Shown here: positions 1 to 12,128 of the stretch, piece by piece | Layout: each line of letters opens with the position of its first letter | How positions within the stretch are numbered: the stretch's first letter is position 1 | Notes under the pieces: model-generated | The model's database searches: none | Told to the model about the DNA's origin: nothing | The model's input: only the letters and a program-made list of their open reading frames with translations | Made by a program: the position numbers and the translations under genes | DNA from: Ciborinia camelliae | Taxonomy: Eukaryota; Ascomycota; Leotiomycetes; Helotiales; Sclerotiniaceae | Reading direction: 5' to 3' | NCBI GenBank assembly: GCA_025890175.1 | Contig: JANPYM010000016.1 | Location: 721,036 to 785,035 of the forward strand | DNA length: 64,000 nucleotides

Positions 1-1226
1 CTCACGGGATTCCGAAAACATTATTGGCAAACCATGGCTCGTCTCACGGTGCAGTTGATTCTCGCTCTCTATGGTGTATGGGTACTTTACTGTATATTCC
101 AATTTACCAATGGTGATTCCTGGGCTGCCAAATTACTGGCCGCTGTAACATTAACGATCTTTACTGGTGTTCTTGTTTTCTTCGCATACAAGATCTCCAC
201 GGCAGCAAAGAAGCTCATGGAGAGAGATGGAGATGTATCAGGATTGTATGAGAAGAAAGATAACTGGCTCAAATACAGCATGTTCTACGAAAATTACAAG
301 AAGGATTTCTGGTGGTTGTTCGTCCCAGCTATCATTTACATGTTCGCCAAAGGATGTGTATTAGCCGCAGCCGATGGACATGGTCTCACGCAAACCGTTG
401 CCCAACTCATCATCGAATGCCTCAGTAAGTACTTCAATCCAACATTACAAATTCACAAATTCTAACCCATATACCAGTGCTCGGTCTTCTCCTCTGGAGT
501 CGTCCTTACGAGAGAAGATCCGCAAACGTCATCAACATGTTTGTCCAAGCCGTCCGCGTTCTCTCCGTAATCTGTATCCTCATCTTCGTCGAAGAACTCG
601 GCATTGCCGAAACGACCCAAACCGTCACCGGAGTCGTCCTCATTGCCATCCAATCAGTGCTCACCGGCACCTTAGCCATCCTCATCGGTGTCAACGCTGC
701 CATCTCCATCATCAAACAAAACCCCCATCGTAAACGTCGCAAGGAAGCTGGTAAGTCCCTCTCTTCCCTTCCCATCCCATTCCGTTCCATTCCATCCCAT
801 TCCGTTCCATTCCATCCCATTCCGTTCCATTCCATCCCGTCCCATCCAACCCAACCCCACAAACTAACCCCCACGCCCATAGAAAAACTCAACCGCGACC
901 TCGACAACCTCACCCCCCTCGATGCCCGCAACTCCCTCCTCATGGATTCCAAATCCAGCATCCACTCGGACTCCTACGACGCCGATCCCAAACACCCCTA
1001 CCTCCACGAAACATACACGCACTCACGCCAAACCTCGAGTTTCATGAACGAGCCGGCAAACCCCTATTCGCGCAGCCAAGAAAATCTCGTCGCTGCCGCG
1101 GCCCCCGTCGCCGGAGCCGGTGATCACTATAACGAGAGACGACAGCCCACGGTGCCGGATATGAATTTTGGTGGTGGAGGAGGCGGTAAGGAGGGCGGAG
1201 GTGCTTATAGGGGCATGGCTTATTAG
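1..1226 (+). CDS. FLC/TRP-like integral membrane protein, C-terminal part (5' end outside window)
   Basis: The gene is cut by the window edge: the frame is already open at base 1, and the ATG at 34 is internal. Exons are <1..424, 478..750 and 883..1226; both introns are GT-AG and the phases join cleanly, giving the last 346 residues. The visible protein has about six hydrophobic segments with the fungal motif WLKYSMFYENYKKDFWW, then LLLWSRPYERRSANVINMF, and ends in a long Gly/Pro/Ser-rich cytoplasmic tail. This matches the C-terminal half of the Pfam TRP (PF06011) family, which includes the yeast flavin carriers Flc1-3 and fission yeast Pkd2. Members are ER or plasma-membrane proteins linked to FAD transport, calcium and cell-wall integrity. 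Family assignment is confident; substrate is not inferable. Intron 2 contains a 20-bp tandem repeat. Confidence 0.85.
781..840. repeat. 20-bp tandem repeat inside an intron
   Basis: Three exact or nearly exact copies of TCCGTTCCATTCCATCCCAT lie inside intron 2 (751..882) of the FLC/TRP-like gene. The intron is 132 nt, a multiple of three, and is stop-free in the coding frame. Confidence 0.9.
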
Positions 1227-4200
1227 ATATCTAGATGATATGATATGGCGCTTCCCTTTATTGAAAGAGTCGTGAAGAAAGAAAGAAAGAAATAAAGAGA
1301 AAAAGTTGAAGAGTTCACCATCTTCATAAAATAAAAAAAATGAAGCATATACAGTAGTAGTACTTCTCTAATAACATCTCACTATCTCTTGCCATCAGCT
1401 TGCAAGCGAGCTGACGGGCGAGGGAGAAAAAAAGGGAGATAGATGGTAGATAGATGGTAGATCATCCATCCATCCATCCATCCGTATTATACACAAGATA
1501 ACGATTTCCTTGGGTCATTTAGCGTCCGTCACCAAAAGATTCTCGATTTTTTTTATTGCATCATAGGGGGTTGGTTCTTTTGTACATGGAAAGGAAAGGA
1601 AGGGAAGGGAGGGAGGAAAGGGAAGGGAAAGAGAGAAGATGGCAGGTGTACATAGATGCAGTGTCAGTCAACCCCGTGTGGTTTATTTATTTGCGTTTGT
1701 TTGGATGCATACATGGCACATACCCCTATTTCATTATATCTTAGTTACTGTATATCTATTGATCTTTTCTTGACTTTTTTCGTTTTGGTATTTGATTTTA
1801 GTGCGTGCGTGCGTGATATCAATCTTCTTGTTCAATGGGGATTCGGGAATTTTGTTGTACAATTTGCATTTTGTGTGGGTTGTACTAGATGCGGACTGTA
1901 GACACGGGATAAATAATTGAGGGATATCTATACTATAGCAGCGACTTCTTTGCCATTCATATTAATATCTGTCTACAATTTTCCAAAGGACCAATGCTGG
2001 CATCCTTCAGCAGCTAATCCCCAATCTACTGCTTGCCCAATGTGCGGTATACTCTTGTTCTAATTACTTCATACCCAGCTCAGAAATGATCAACTTTTAA
2101 GCTTTTGGGCATGCCACCTTTCTTGTATTCAAGTATCATATTTAAATACCATTCATATTCAAATGCCATACTCTAAAACAACCCCCCAAATACACCTAAA
2201 CACCTACCCCTCCCAAAGAAAATGCTCCCCTCAATCCCCTCCATCCCCCCACTCCCCCAACATGGTTAACATCATACCTCACAACTGACCACCGGCATCA
2301 CAAAAGTCTCCCCCCGCCTAACAAACCATCTAATAGACATCTCATCTCATCAATCCAACCTATTCCTTGAGATTTTTCGCAGAGATTTCAACCCAAGAAA
2401 AGAAAAGAAATGATATAAAAAAAATAAAAAAGAGTTGAAAGTTGGGTTGGTCATTATGCATATATACACACATACATACACAAACATATACACCAGAACT
2501 TTCATCCATCATCCATCCACAAAGAAGAATTTCAACTTCATCATCCACCTCTTGCCATTACATTACATTACACAACTAACTACCCAACTACCTTCCCTCC
2601 TACCTAAATATGAAAAGAGAAGAATGCAATACTACTACCCTCTCTATACTCTTTTTCCAGCATACATATGATTAGATTGCTGGCAAGGCAAGGCAAGCCA
2701 AGAGGAACTACTGTAGATTTGAGATTTAATATGTAGGATTTAATTAATACCCAAGTATTGAAATGAAAGGAGAGTTTGATCTTTAGTTGGGGGTCAAATT
2801 TGTTCATATTATTATATATAATAACTGATGATATGATATGATATGATATGAAGAATAGAGATATTGCAGTGATACAGGAAGATAGATATATTATATTATG
2901 ATATATGAGTTATATTATACGAGTAAAGAACGCTCCGATTATTAGGCATACATTCTAATGGTATCATATATATACCTACGATTTTGTATTATTTACCAGT
3001 GGGAAATGATAAATATTGTAGTTATATTTATATAAAAGAAACGAAAACACCATTTCATCTCATCAAAATACGTACTGACTTAGTCCCTTCAAGCTATTTC
3101 TCTCTCTCTCTCCACATCTATCGAAATCATATTTATCTTTCTCATCTCATCGAACGTCACGTCATATCATATCATATAGATCGATCACACACATATCGCG
3201 AAGATGAGATATATATATATATATATGTATGGAGAGAAACAATCCAAATCTCCAATAATGCAGAAAGAAAAAAAAGATGATATTCGAAGACTGCCCAGGT
3301 GTTCATTACATTACATTACATTACCTAACGATCTAAGTTCTGACGGTATCACGATGCACAGTCACAGCAACGACTTTAAGATTGGCATGGGCACAAGAAA
3401 AGTACTTCTACTGCATGGGTGCACTGGGTAGGTAGAGATGGGGAGATAGATGCATGCATACATACATACATACATACATGAACAAACAGCGAGCGTGACG
3501 CCAAGACTAGGTGTTTTGGTCATTCATTCATGATATGATCGAGTTGAGTTGTGTTGATGTATTGATTTATCTCCAGGAGTATGGCACGTAAATTCCTAAT
3601 GTCAATCAATCAAGCCATATATTCAGACCATATAATATCGGTAATATCCATCCGTGAGAAAGAAACGCGGCCCGCCGCCCCAGATAAATATCCAAATGTA
3701 CAACGACATGAAGCAAGACATCCATCTATCCATCCATCTATCCATCAGACGGATCGGCACTCCACGTGAAGGATGTAACATAACATAACATAACATAACA
3801 TACATTTCCCGATGAGCGAGCTGCATGAGCTACCTAGGTAGCTAGCTACGCTACTAGGCCTAGGTAGGTACCTAGTTAGAAGAGATCAATCGATCTTCGA
3901 TATAATATAATATGAATAGAAAAACGATGAGTAAATAAAAATAAATATAAAGATAAATATAATTCATTTTTTGAATGAATGAATGAATGAATTATAAAAT
4001 TCCGGGACCTTTCATTTCTTTCGATACCTATATATATGTATATATCGAAAGCATAGATCCAATCACAAGTTGTATACTATATCTACCTATCTACCTATCT
4101 AACTAGGTATCTATGAATAGGTAGGTATTCAAGTCCCCTCACACACACACAGACCGCGCGCTTCCAGAAAACCACCTACCTACCTTAGGTACCTACCTTA

Positions 4201-7200
4201 AGTACCACCCACCTAGTTGAATAATCAAACCCGAAATAGATACCTACCAAACAATTAAAATGTGCAATGATGAGTGAAGAAAGCGCTTAAAAGTTAGATG
4301 CAATAAAATAAAATGAAGTTTCGTTTTATTGGTTTGAGAGGTCGATATTTTGATTTTTGATTTTGACGAACGAAAAGATAAAGGGGAAGAGAAGGAAAAG
4401 AAGGGAAGAAGGGAAGGGAAGGGAAAGTAATCTTATTACCACCCACCACTCACCCAGCGTAGAATCACTGACGGACTCGGGACTCGAGATTTGAGATTCG
4501 AGAAACACAGGAAAAATTTCGCCGTGTGACAAGTGCAAATGCAAGTGCAAATGCAAGTGCAAATGCAAATGCAAATGCAAGTACAAGTCCGTGAAAAGAT
4601 CCAAAAGAAAAAAAAAAAGCCGTGCAGAGCATAGATGTAACTACATCCATCCATCCATCCATCGACTTTATCCGCAGCACATATACACACAAACGCCCCC
4701 TTCCTTTCTCAACTCGTTTTGCTCGTCGTATTTAGGTATCTAGGTATTTAGGTATCTAGGTACCTAAATATCTTACAAGAGGTTACAAGAGGTTACAAGA
4801 GGTTAACCCCCCCTTCCACCCAAAAAAGAAAGAAGAAGAATGAAAGAATGAATTAATGCTACGCTACCTACCTATACCAGATTGTGATTGTGATTATGCG
4901 CAGAGCAGAGCAAGCAGAGCAAGCATTTCACATTTTCCATTTCCCAAACCCAATCAACCAATCAATGACCAATAACCAATAAACTCTTCAAGACTGGACC
5001 GGATAAGTCTAATAAGTCTAATAAGCCTAAGCCAGCCACATCCGTAATGAATCAATCCATTGGGATCTTGATTTTCCGTGATGCTGTTTTTGTATTACTA
5101 CCTATTAACTACTACCTACTTACTACCTACTATAATAAATTGTACTAATTGTACTAAATTGTACTAAATTGTAACTTACCAATCAATGCAATGCAATGCA
5201 ATAATCGATATGACGAGTGACGAGTGACGAGTGACGAGTGACGACTTACAGGAGGTTATGGATGGATGGATGGATGTATGTATGTAGTTGAAACAAATTG
5301 TTTCTGTTTCTGTTTCTGTTTCTGTTTCTAGTTCTGGGTCTGGGTCTGGTTTCCCCTTACTTAAGTTAAGTTCAGTTAGATAGGTACCTAGTAATACCTA
5401 CTTATAAGGTACTTGAGTCTGAGCACTTTAAGTATATTACATGATCATCTAAGTACCTACTGCAGGTAAAAATTGAATGTGGGTTATTAGGTATTTATTA
5501 CTAGGTAGGTAGGTGGGTAGAGGAATATATATGTACTTACTCTGTCTGTATATACTCTGTATGATCTAGGTATATACTAGGTAGAGGAAAGAGACAAAAA
5601 AAGGGATGAATCACCATGATTCATATATGGGTGGGTGAGATGGGGTTTATGATTCATGATTTATGATTCATGAATCTTAATGAATTATAATGAATTGTAA
5701 TAAGTGACGAATAATTTATAAACAAACAAATGAACAAACTACTAGGAGACTAGAGTGTGATAATTGGAAGTTATAACTTAACTTCGCTCTTGTTTTTTGG
5801 TTTTGGCTCTGTGGTTTGGTAATCTATGAGGGTATGTAGGTGGGTATGTACAGGAGAGGCGAGAGAGGGTTCAGTGATGGCTTGGTTAAAGCTGTTGGGC
5901 TTTCTTCTTTCCTTTCTTCACTTCTTTCATTTCGTGTGGTACGTATATATGTATAGGTAACTTCATCATTATTTGAAGAGAAAGTAAAGTAAAGTGATCT
6001 TTCAAACGTTGGATAAATCATAAGATAGAGAATATTCATTCCACTGCAGGTTAGATTTTGGGGGATGGACTTCGTTGTTTATTAATTCACTGATTGCTTG
6101 TCAGTAAATCATACACTCACTCACTACCTAGTAGGTACTTATTATACAGTCAGGTGAATAGTAAGTATAAGTACGTACTAGGTAGAAGTATGTAAACCAA
6201 CACCATAGTACCGATAAAATCAATGCGAAAATAGAAATGATGATGCTATTCCAATATAAATAAATACATTAAGGCTTGGAATGAATGACTGACTGGATTG
6301 ACTGAATCCCCAAACTCGTATGGATGAAGGGCTGAGACGGATGGCTGGCTTAGTAACACAATATCAACTAAGCAGGCAGACATTGGAAAGTTATAACGAA
6401 CAAGCAGAACCTAACCTTGGGACCCCTTGAAAACTTGGCGCCCTATGAAAAAGGAAAAAGGCAAAGTGCCTAGGTGAAGAGTGGATTCGTGCACCCTGCA
6501 GGGTGGCAAGTGGGTGCACTAGCATATTACCTACCTACCTACGGAGTAGAGTCTGGGTGGGAAAAAGTCTCAAACCAAAATAACCCCTGGGAGGAAATTA
6601 GCTGCATTGGTCGGTCGCACTAAACTGGTTCGGGTTACGGTCCTGCGATGATCAAATCAGGTACGGATTCCGGAAGTGCGTTTACATACAGGGGAGATGG
6701 GTAAGGGTAGGTACTGTTTTGTTCAACTTTATTGTTATTTGATGGAGGGATGGGATGGGAAGGGGAAGGGAAGGGAAGGGAAGGGAAAGGGAAGGGAAGG
6801 AACGAGGAAATGGAAAGAGGGAATGAGGGAATGAGATACATATTATTAGGTAGATGATGTCTGGATATGGAAGGACAGAGATATGATCGGATCTTATTAT
6901 CTTAACCTTACCGCGTTATGGAATTGTTCATGTGAATCTATGTCCATCCATTTGATACTCCTGGTATACGTAGAGGAGGTAGGTAGGTAGGTAGACTCGA
7001 ACAGTCAGTTGTACACGAATTTACCAGTACCAGCCAGGAGGTACAGTACTTTTAATAACTGCTAGGTAGGTACCACATACTGTAGGCTGTATGTAGCATA
7101 ATATTATTATTATTCATCCAAACTTCCTTCTTCTCAAGAGAAGAGAATCAATCATCATTACCGGTATTCATAGGTATTCTTCACAATTTCTCCCTATTAC

Positions 7201-7277
7201 ATTGTCATTCTTCCATCGATCCATACATCCATATCATCTCGTCCCATCCATTTGAGAGGCAAAAAGATTGTACTGTA
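1227..7277. other. Gene-free microsatellite-rich tract
   Basis: No convincing coding frame was seen on either strand in about 6 kb; open frames here are short and consist of low-complexity sequence. The tract holds many short tandem arrays: ATCC/GGAT, TACA, ATATG, GAATG near 3975, GCAAAT/GCAAGT near 4530-4580, GAGTGAC near 5214-5243, AAGGG near 6755-6795. It also holds dozens of TACCTAGGTA-type words, some in larger palindromes such as 3826-3880. It begins with the 3' UTR of the upstream gene. No RNA gene was recognised. Confidence 0.7.
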
Positions 7278-7969
7278 CAGTACCTTAGCGGAGGTACCAG
7301 GTGTTAAGAAACCGTTAATATATTATACCTATTATAAAAAGCTATATTTGAAAACTATAAATCGTGATTTCGAAAGTAAACTATATATATGAAGATAAAT
7401 AATCTATAAATATAAATTGTATATAAATATAAATAGTATTTAATTATAAATTATATTTTAACAAAAAAGCTGTATTTAAATCGAAACACCGTTTTTGAAA
7501 ATAAAACGTTTTTGAAAATAAAGCGTTTTTGAAAATAAAGCGTTTTTGAAAATAAAGCGTTTTTGAAAATAAAGCATTTTTGAAACTATTTTAACTATAT
7601 AATTTTATTTATTTCTAATTAATCAAAACAAAACGTATTCTTTATAGTATAATGATAATGCGTTTGATTTGAATTTCAAAATTGAAAAAAAAATTAATTG
7701 AAACTTGAAACTTGAAATGAAATATGAAATATTTTAATTGATATTTCTTTTTATTTTTTTTAAATTCAAAATATTTAATAAAAACAATTTATATTTTCAA
7801 AAACGCTTTTTTTTTTCAAAAACGCTTTATTTTTAAAAACGCTTTTTTTTTCAAAAACGCTTTATTTTCAAATATAATGCGAATACTCCACCAACTGAGA
7901 TATAGTTTTTGAACCTAATCACAATGAAATCACTGTTTCTAAACCCCTAGTACCTCCGCTAAGGTACTG
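7278..7969. mobile_element. Foldback/MITE-like element A (692 bp, 5'-CAGT ends)
   Basis: Terminal inverted repeats of about 30 bp begin CAGTACCTTAGCGGAGGTAC at the left and read as the reverse complement at the right (GTACCTCCGCTAAGGTACTG), diverging slightly inward. Inside, a 17-bp tandem unit (CGTTTTTGAAAATAAAG, about five copies, 7490-7585) is matched by inverted copies at 7798-7872, so the whole element can fold on itself. The interior is very AT-rich and has no transposase frame. The left flank is TA and the right flank AA, so a TA target duplication is only half visible. CAGT ends and TA sites are typical of pogo/Tc1-mariner derivatives. Confidence 0.8.
7490..7585. repeat. 17-bp tandem repeat in MITE A
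   Basis: Five to six head-to-tail copies of CGTTTTTGAAAATAAAG. Inverted partial copies lie near 7798-7872, forming the inner stem of element A. Confidence 0.85.
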
Positions 7970-9893
7970 AACATATCATATCGTACCTACCTACTTACAC
8001 AAATCTTTTATCCATCAATCCTTCCCTTCCCTTCTTACTTCGTACACACCAACCCCTCTCCCCAGCATTTTTCACTATCTATCTGCCTGCTTTGCTTGGC
8101 GATTGTGTTCATACCCTACCTCCTACCCTTTTATCGCTTTTATCCCTCCGTGCATTCTATTCTTGTCTTGTATTCTCCCCTACTACCACCCACTCACTAC
8201 CACTCACTACTACTCACTACCGATCAATCAGTCTTCAAAATATTAATCAATTCAAACCATTCACATCTATTATACAGAGTGCGGTATCTATCTTGATTAA
8301 TTCTCCCTCTCCGCTTTCTCTCTCTCCTTTCCTCGATAGATTCAGGAATAATCGACAACGAACTTTATGAAGCCATTTATAACTTTTTGATGGATAACGA
8401 CCACGACCCATAACGATCAAAAATATATACGAGTGTTCCACTTCTCTACCATATATGATACCTGTACATCATACCAAGAAAGCAACGTCTTCTCCATTCT
8501 CCACTCAACGACTCCGTATCGAAAATTCCAATTCTCTACATTACGGAGTACATTACGGAGTACATCTGATGAATATATGATGAATATATGAAATACCGTT
8601 CACATGCGTGGAACTCGAATAGAAGAATATATCCATATTACCATATTACCATAGGTCCTATACCAGTACCCATCCTTCCTCATACCGGAACCCATTTCCA
8701 AAAAAGAATCCTCGTCGTTCGGTTCGAAAACGAAATTGAAGAACCTTTCATCCATAGGTATTCAAGGATCAATTCCACTCCTTGCCAGTCAACTTAGTCA
8801 AGACTCAAGCCCATCAAACCCATCACGCCTATCAAACCCATCAAAGCTTGAGACTTCAACAATTTCATCCATATCCATATCCTATCCCATCCTATCCCAT
8901 CTCATCCTATCCTATCCTATCTTAGGCTTGGAACTTTGGAATCATTGATTCTTCTTTCTAGAATTTTTAGGAACACTTTTCATCATCTCCTGGATCATCG
9001 CAAGACATTTTGAATCTTTTGCAATATATACTAGTATCTAGGTCGATATCAGACATACCTACTACCTATACAGCATATTTTATACAATTCGCATTGAGCG
9101 CTTCAGAAACAGAACATCCTTGGCTTTTGTACATGTGTAGATCAAAACAGGGTGGGTCCTCGCTCGTACCATTCGTGGCCTGCCCCAGGAAGAGGACGTG
9201 ATTATTCGATTATTATTCGACAGCCGGTCAACTCCTTTTACTGCTAAATCCCATACTGATCTGATCTGATCTGATCAGTTGTCATACTGACATACTTTTT
9301 CTGTACAGTACCGTTCGTGTTTCGATTGCTGTGCATTCTTCACAGCTTCTTTTTTCTTTTGAGGCTTCATCTAGTATTTTCAAGAGTCGCCTTCGCCTTC
9401 GTTTTCGTTTATGATCCAGGAGAATAAAGTTGCAACCAGGGGGTCTGCCATCTATACTTGCTTGTTTCATCTTGCCCACGCTCGTTCCCCAACTGTTGCC
9501 AAACACCTTACACTCACTTCGAAGTCAGGACGAACTGAATCTTCACACCAAACTCGACTCAATTGGCCATCTTGACGGTGACTTCTTACAACCTTTCGAC
9601 GCTCCTTGATAAAGTCTCGCTGCTTGACCATTCGAAGATATACCCGTCGTTGACGACCGAATCCGAAATCCCACCGAGACCCTGATCTTCCTTCGACACT
9701 TCGTTTCGTCGCTTTGAGAGCATCCTTTCAATCTTCAAATTGATAGACATCTTCCACTCCTTCTCACTTGGCCCATGATGTGCTAAGAAACATAACGCAA
9801 GAGAAGACGAATCTTTTACTATTCGAACCGTCGATCGGCCCACCGGACGACCTGAATAACGAATGAACACGACCACGATCGAGCAAGATAACA
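7970..9893. other. Intergenic region upstream of the kelch-type gene
   Basis: No supported gene. CT-rich and short-repeat sequence (ATCCT near 8880-8920, GATCT near 9255-9278) is followed by a less repetitive 600 bp that probably contains the promoter and 5' UTR of the gene starting at 9894. Minus-strand frames of up to 161 codons here overlap that gene and start at non-ATG codons, so they were left out. Confidence 0.6.
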
Positions 9894-12128
9894 ATGGCCC
9901 TACCAAAACCAAAATATTCTCTGGATCATTCCTGCTCGATATTATACAAAAATACATTATACACATACAACAGCGAAGCCTTTCAATCGCTATCGTTGGT
10001 TCAGGGAGCGACATGGACGCAACTACCCCAAGGAGAACCAGTGACGGGAGGAGTTTGTGTAAAGGCAACACCTGCTAACGGGCAGGACGCATTGTTCGTT
10101 GTCGGTGGTACGAGTAGTAATGCTACCGACCTTTACCCAGGTCTTCAACGATACAGTTTTAATGATGGGAAATGGGAAACTATAACTACTACGGTATTAG
10201 TAGCTCAAAATCGACTATGGCACAGTGCCATCTACCTCAATGCATCGGACTCTATTTTGATGTATGCGGGGAGTCAAGATGGCGCAGAACACATATCTTC
10301 TCAGACCTTCACAATAGCCGCATCGCATCCATATACTGTTCTGTCTTATCAGGCTATTGCAGAACCCGCTATACAGCCTCTTTTACTTCCATGGTCATCA
10401 GATTCTGCCATATATATAGGTGGCACTGACACGAATACTGGTGTGATGGAATTCAACCCAACAACATCTTGGATCAACTCGAACAGCAGCTTAGCGTCTC
10501 CGATATATAATACTTCAGCAGTCAAAGCAGTCATCATGACTGGAGACGATGGGAGCAAAAATCTTTATACTTTCGACATGTCTGTGGCACCAAATGTTGT
10601 AAATAGAACCATTCTGGTGGATGGCAGTGGAAATCCAGTGAAAAGTGCGAAAGCCATCGTGTCAAAACGCACCACGGAAAAAAATGCTGTAAAAAAATCC
10701 AAAAGGAGTAGTCTTACGGAGGCTGATTGGCCTGCTTATAATGGTACATTGGCTCCAACGTCTACGAGAACATCATATTCGGTCGCGATGGGCGCAGCTG
10801 GACAAGTAGTAATATCGGGTGGAAATGAAGAAGATGTCCTGTGCATATTCGGAGCGAAGGAAAATTCATGGGTTGATGCCACATCAATGTTGGTAAAATC
10901 TACCACGCAACAAATTATCGTACCGTCATCATCCTCGTCGAGTACAAGTTCTTCCATACCTACAAGTACTAGTAAATCTACTGTCACCCCCCCTGGTGAA
11001 CCGACCGCCGCCAACACGTTTCCAGTAAAGGTATTGGGTGCAGTACTGGGGTCTATAATTGGAGTCGCTCTCCTACTTATTGGTATATTAATTCTCCTCC
11101 GACGGCGACGGAAACAAATGAATCTCAAAAATGCAGATCAGAATGAATATCCTCTTGAAAAGGATGGGTTAGAATTTTCGGATCGAGGTTTGCCGGATAT
11201 GCACTCGTCAATGCAAGCGCCGCGACATGGAAAATCGCAATCCCAGAGTTCATATTCCTCAATGGCTATCCTAATGGGTCGTGTAGGGCATCGAAGAGGA
11301 GACGATGACAAAGGCAACGGGAGTTCGGGAAGTGCCACAAGCAGTCAATTTAACAGGAACTATAAGACTGCAGTAAATGATCCTACATCACCGGATCAGT
11401 CCTTTGCTCAAGACGCATTGACAAAAGAGGTATCATTCGGTCAAGATACAGCTACACCGCGACCCCGAAATCCTGGAACACAGAGACGAGGCAGTACAAG
11501 AAGATCGTCAGGTTGGAATCGATATTGGTCTGGTGGAAGTGCGATGACGAGTTTCCTGGGGATCGGAGAATCGAAACAGAATACATCTAATGGTGATGAT
11601 GACGACAGTTCAAGATACTCTGATCCAAGGCTAGCAACTCAGATTAATAGTCAGAGACTTCCCAGCCAATTTACCACATCATCCGCTTTAGTGCCTCCAT
11701 TGAAGATTCCGATTCCAGGAGATACTCCGCTATACCGAGTAGCAACTAATAGTCCTACGGTATCTAATGCTGGAAGTCATTTCCCGGTGGTAGCAGAAAT
11801 GTCCGGCCAGATCGAAGGCCTCCGACCTGACTCGTATTTAAGCAATACTTCATCTTATAATGATAGATCCGATGCATACTCGAGTGGAGTTCCAGAGAGT
11901 GTGAATGATGAATCGTGGGAAGCGGGTCGTCAAGATTGGTCTCACAATCGAACAAGCAATCCATACTCCGTAAGCGTTTATACAGCCGCAGGCAGAGATA
12001 CTGTTGGAGGGAATAATTTTACGCCCCAAACACCTCAACCGCCACCACCTATACAACAACAGCAACACAAACCCGCAACCCCATCAGATATGAGCTGGCT
12101 GGATCTTGGTACCAAAACTCGGATATGA
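9894..12128 (+). CDS. Kelch/beta-propeller-type single-pass membrane protein, 744 aa
   Basis: Single uninterrupted exon with ATG in good context (acaATGG). Residues 1-330 contain repeated short beta-strand segments with VVGG, MYAGS, IYIGG and VISGG turns, the look of a kelch or galactose-oxidase-type propeller. A Ser/Thr-rich stretch follows (about 345-375). One strong membrane segment at about 379-401 (VLGAVLGSIIGVALLLIGIL) is closed by RRRRK. About 340 residues of disordered, Ser/Asn/Pro-rich tail complete the protein. No cleavable signal peptide is obvious, so the membrane segment probably sets topology with the basic side in the cytoplasm. Similar fungal proteins are often misnamed as a splicing factor CLF1 in annotations; nothing in this sequence supports splicing. 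Molecular role unknown. Confidence 0.85.
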   Translation: MALPKPKYSLDHSCSILYKNTLYTYNSEAFQSLSLVQGATWTQLPQGEPVTGGVCVKATPANGQDALFVVGGTSSNATDLYPGLQRYSFNDGKWETITTTVLVAQNRLWHSAIYLNASDSILMYAGSQDGAEHISSQTFTIAASHPYTVLSYQAIAEPAIQPLLLPWSSDSAIYIGGTDTNTGVMEFNPTTSWINSNSSLASPIYNTSAVKAVIMTGDDGSKNLYTFDMSVAPNVVNRTILVDGSGNPVKSAKAIVSKRTTEKNAVKKSKRSSLTEADWPAYNGTLAPTSTRTSYSVAMGAAGQVVISGGNEEDVLCIFGAKENSWVDATSMLVKSTTQQIIVPSSSSSSTSSSIPTSTSKSTVTPPGEPTAANTFPVKVLGAVLGSIIGVALLLIGILILLRRRRKQMNLKNADQNEYPLEKDGLEFSDRGLPDMHSSMQAPRHGKSQSQSSYSSMAILMGRVGHRRGDDDKGNGSSGSATSSQFNRNYKTAVNDPTSPDQSFAQDALTKEVSFGQDTATPRPRNPGTQRRGSTRRSSGWNRYWSGGSAMTSFLGIGESKQNTSNGDDDDSSRYSDPRLATQINSQRLPSQFTTSSALVPPLKIPIPGDTPLYRVATNSPTVSNAGSHFPVVAEMSGQIEGLRPDSYLSNTSSYNDRSDAYSSGVPESVNDESWEAGRQDWSHNRTSNPYSVSVYTAAGRDTVGGNNFTPQTPQPPPPIQQQQHKPATPSDMSWLDLGTKTRI

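Noticed and set aside
9255..9278. GATCT tandem as a possible regulatory site
   Set aside because: Simple short repeat of a kind common throughout this intergenic region.
9586..10071. 161-codon minus-strand frame
   Set aside because: Overlaps the leader and start of the kelch-type gene in antisense; starts at a non-ATG codon.
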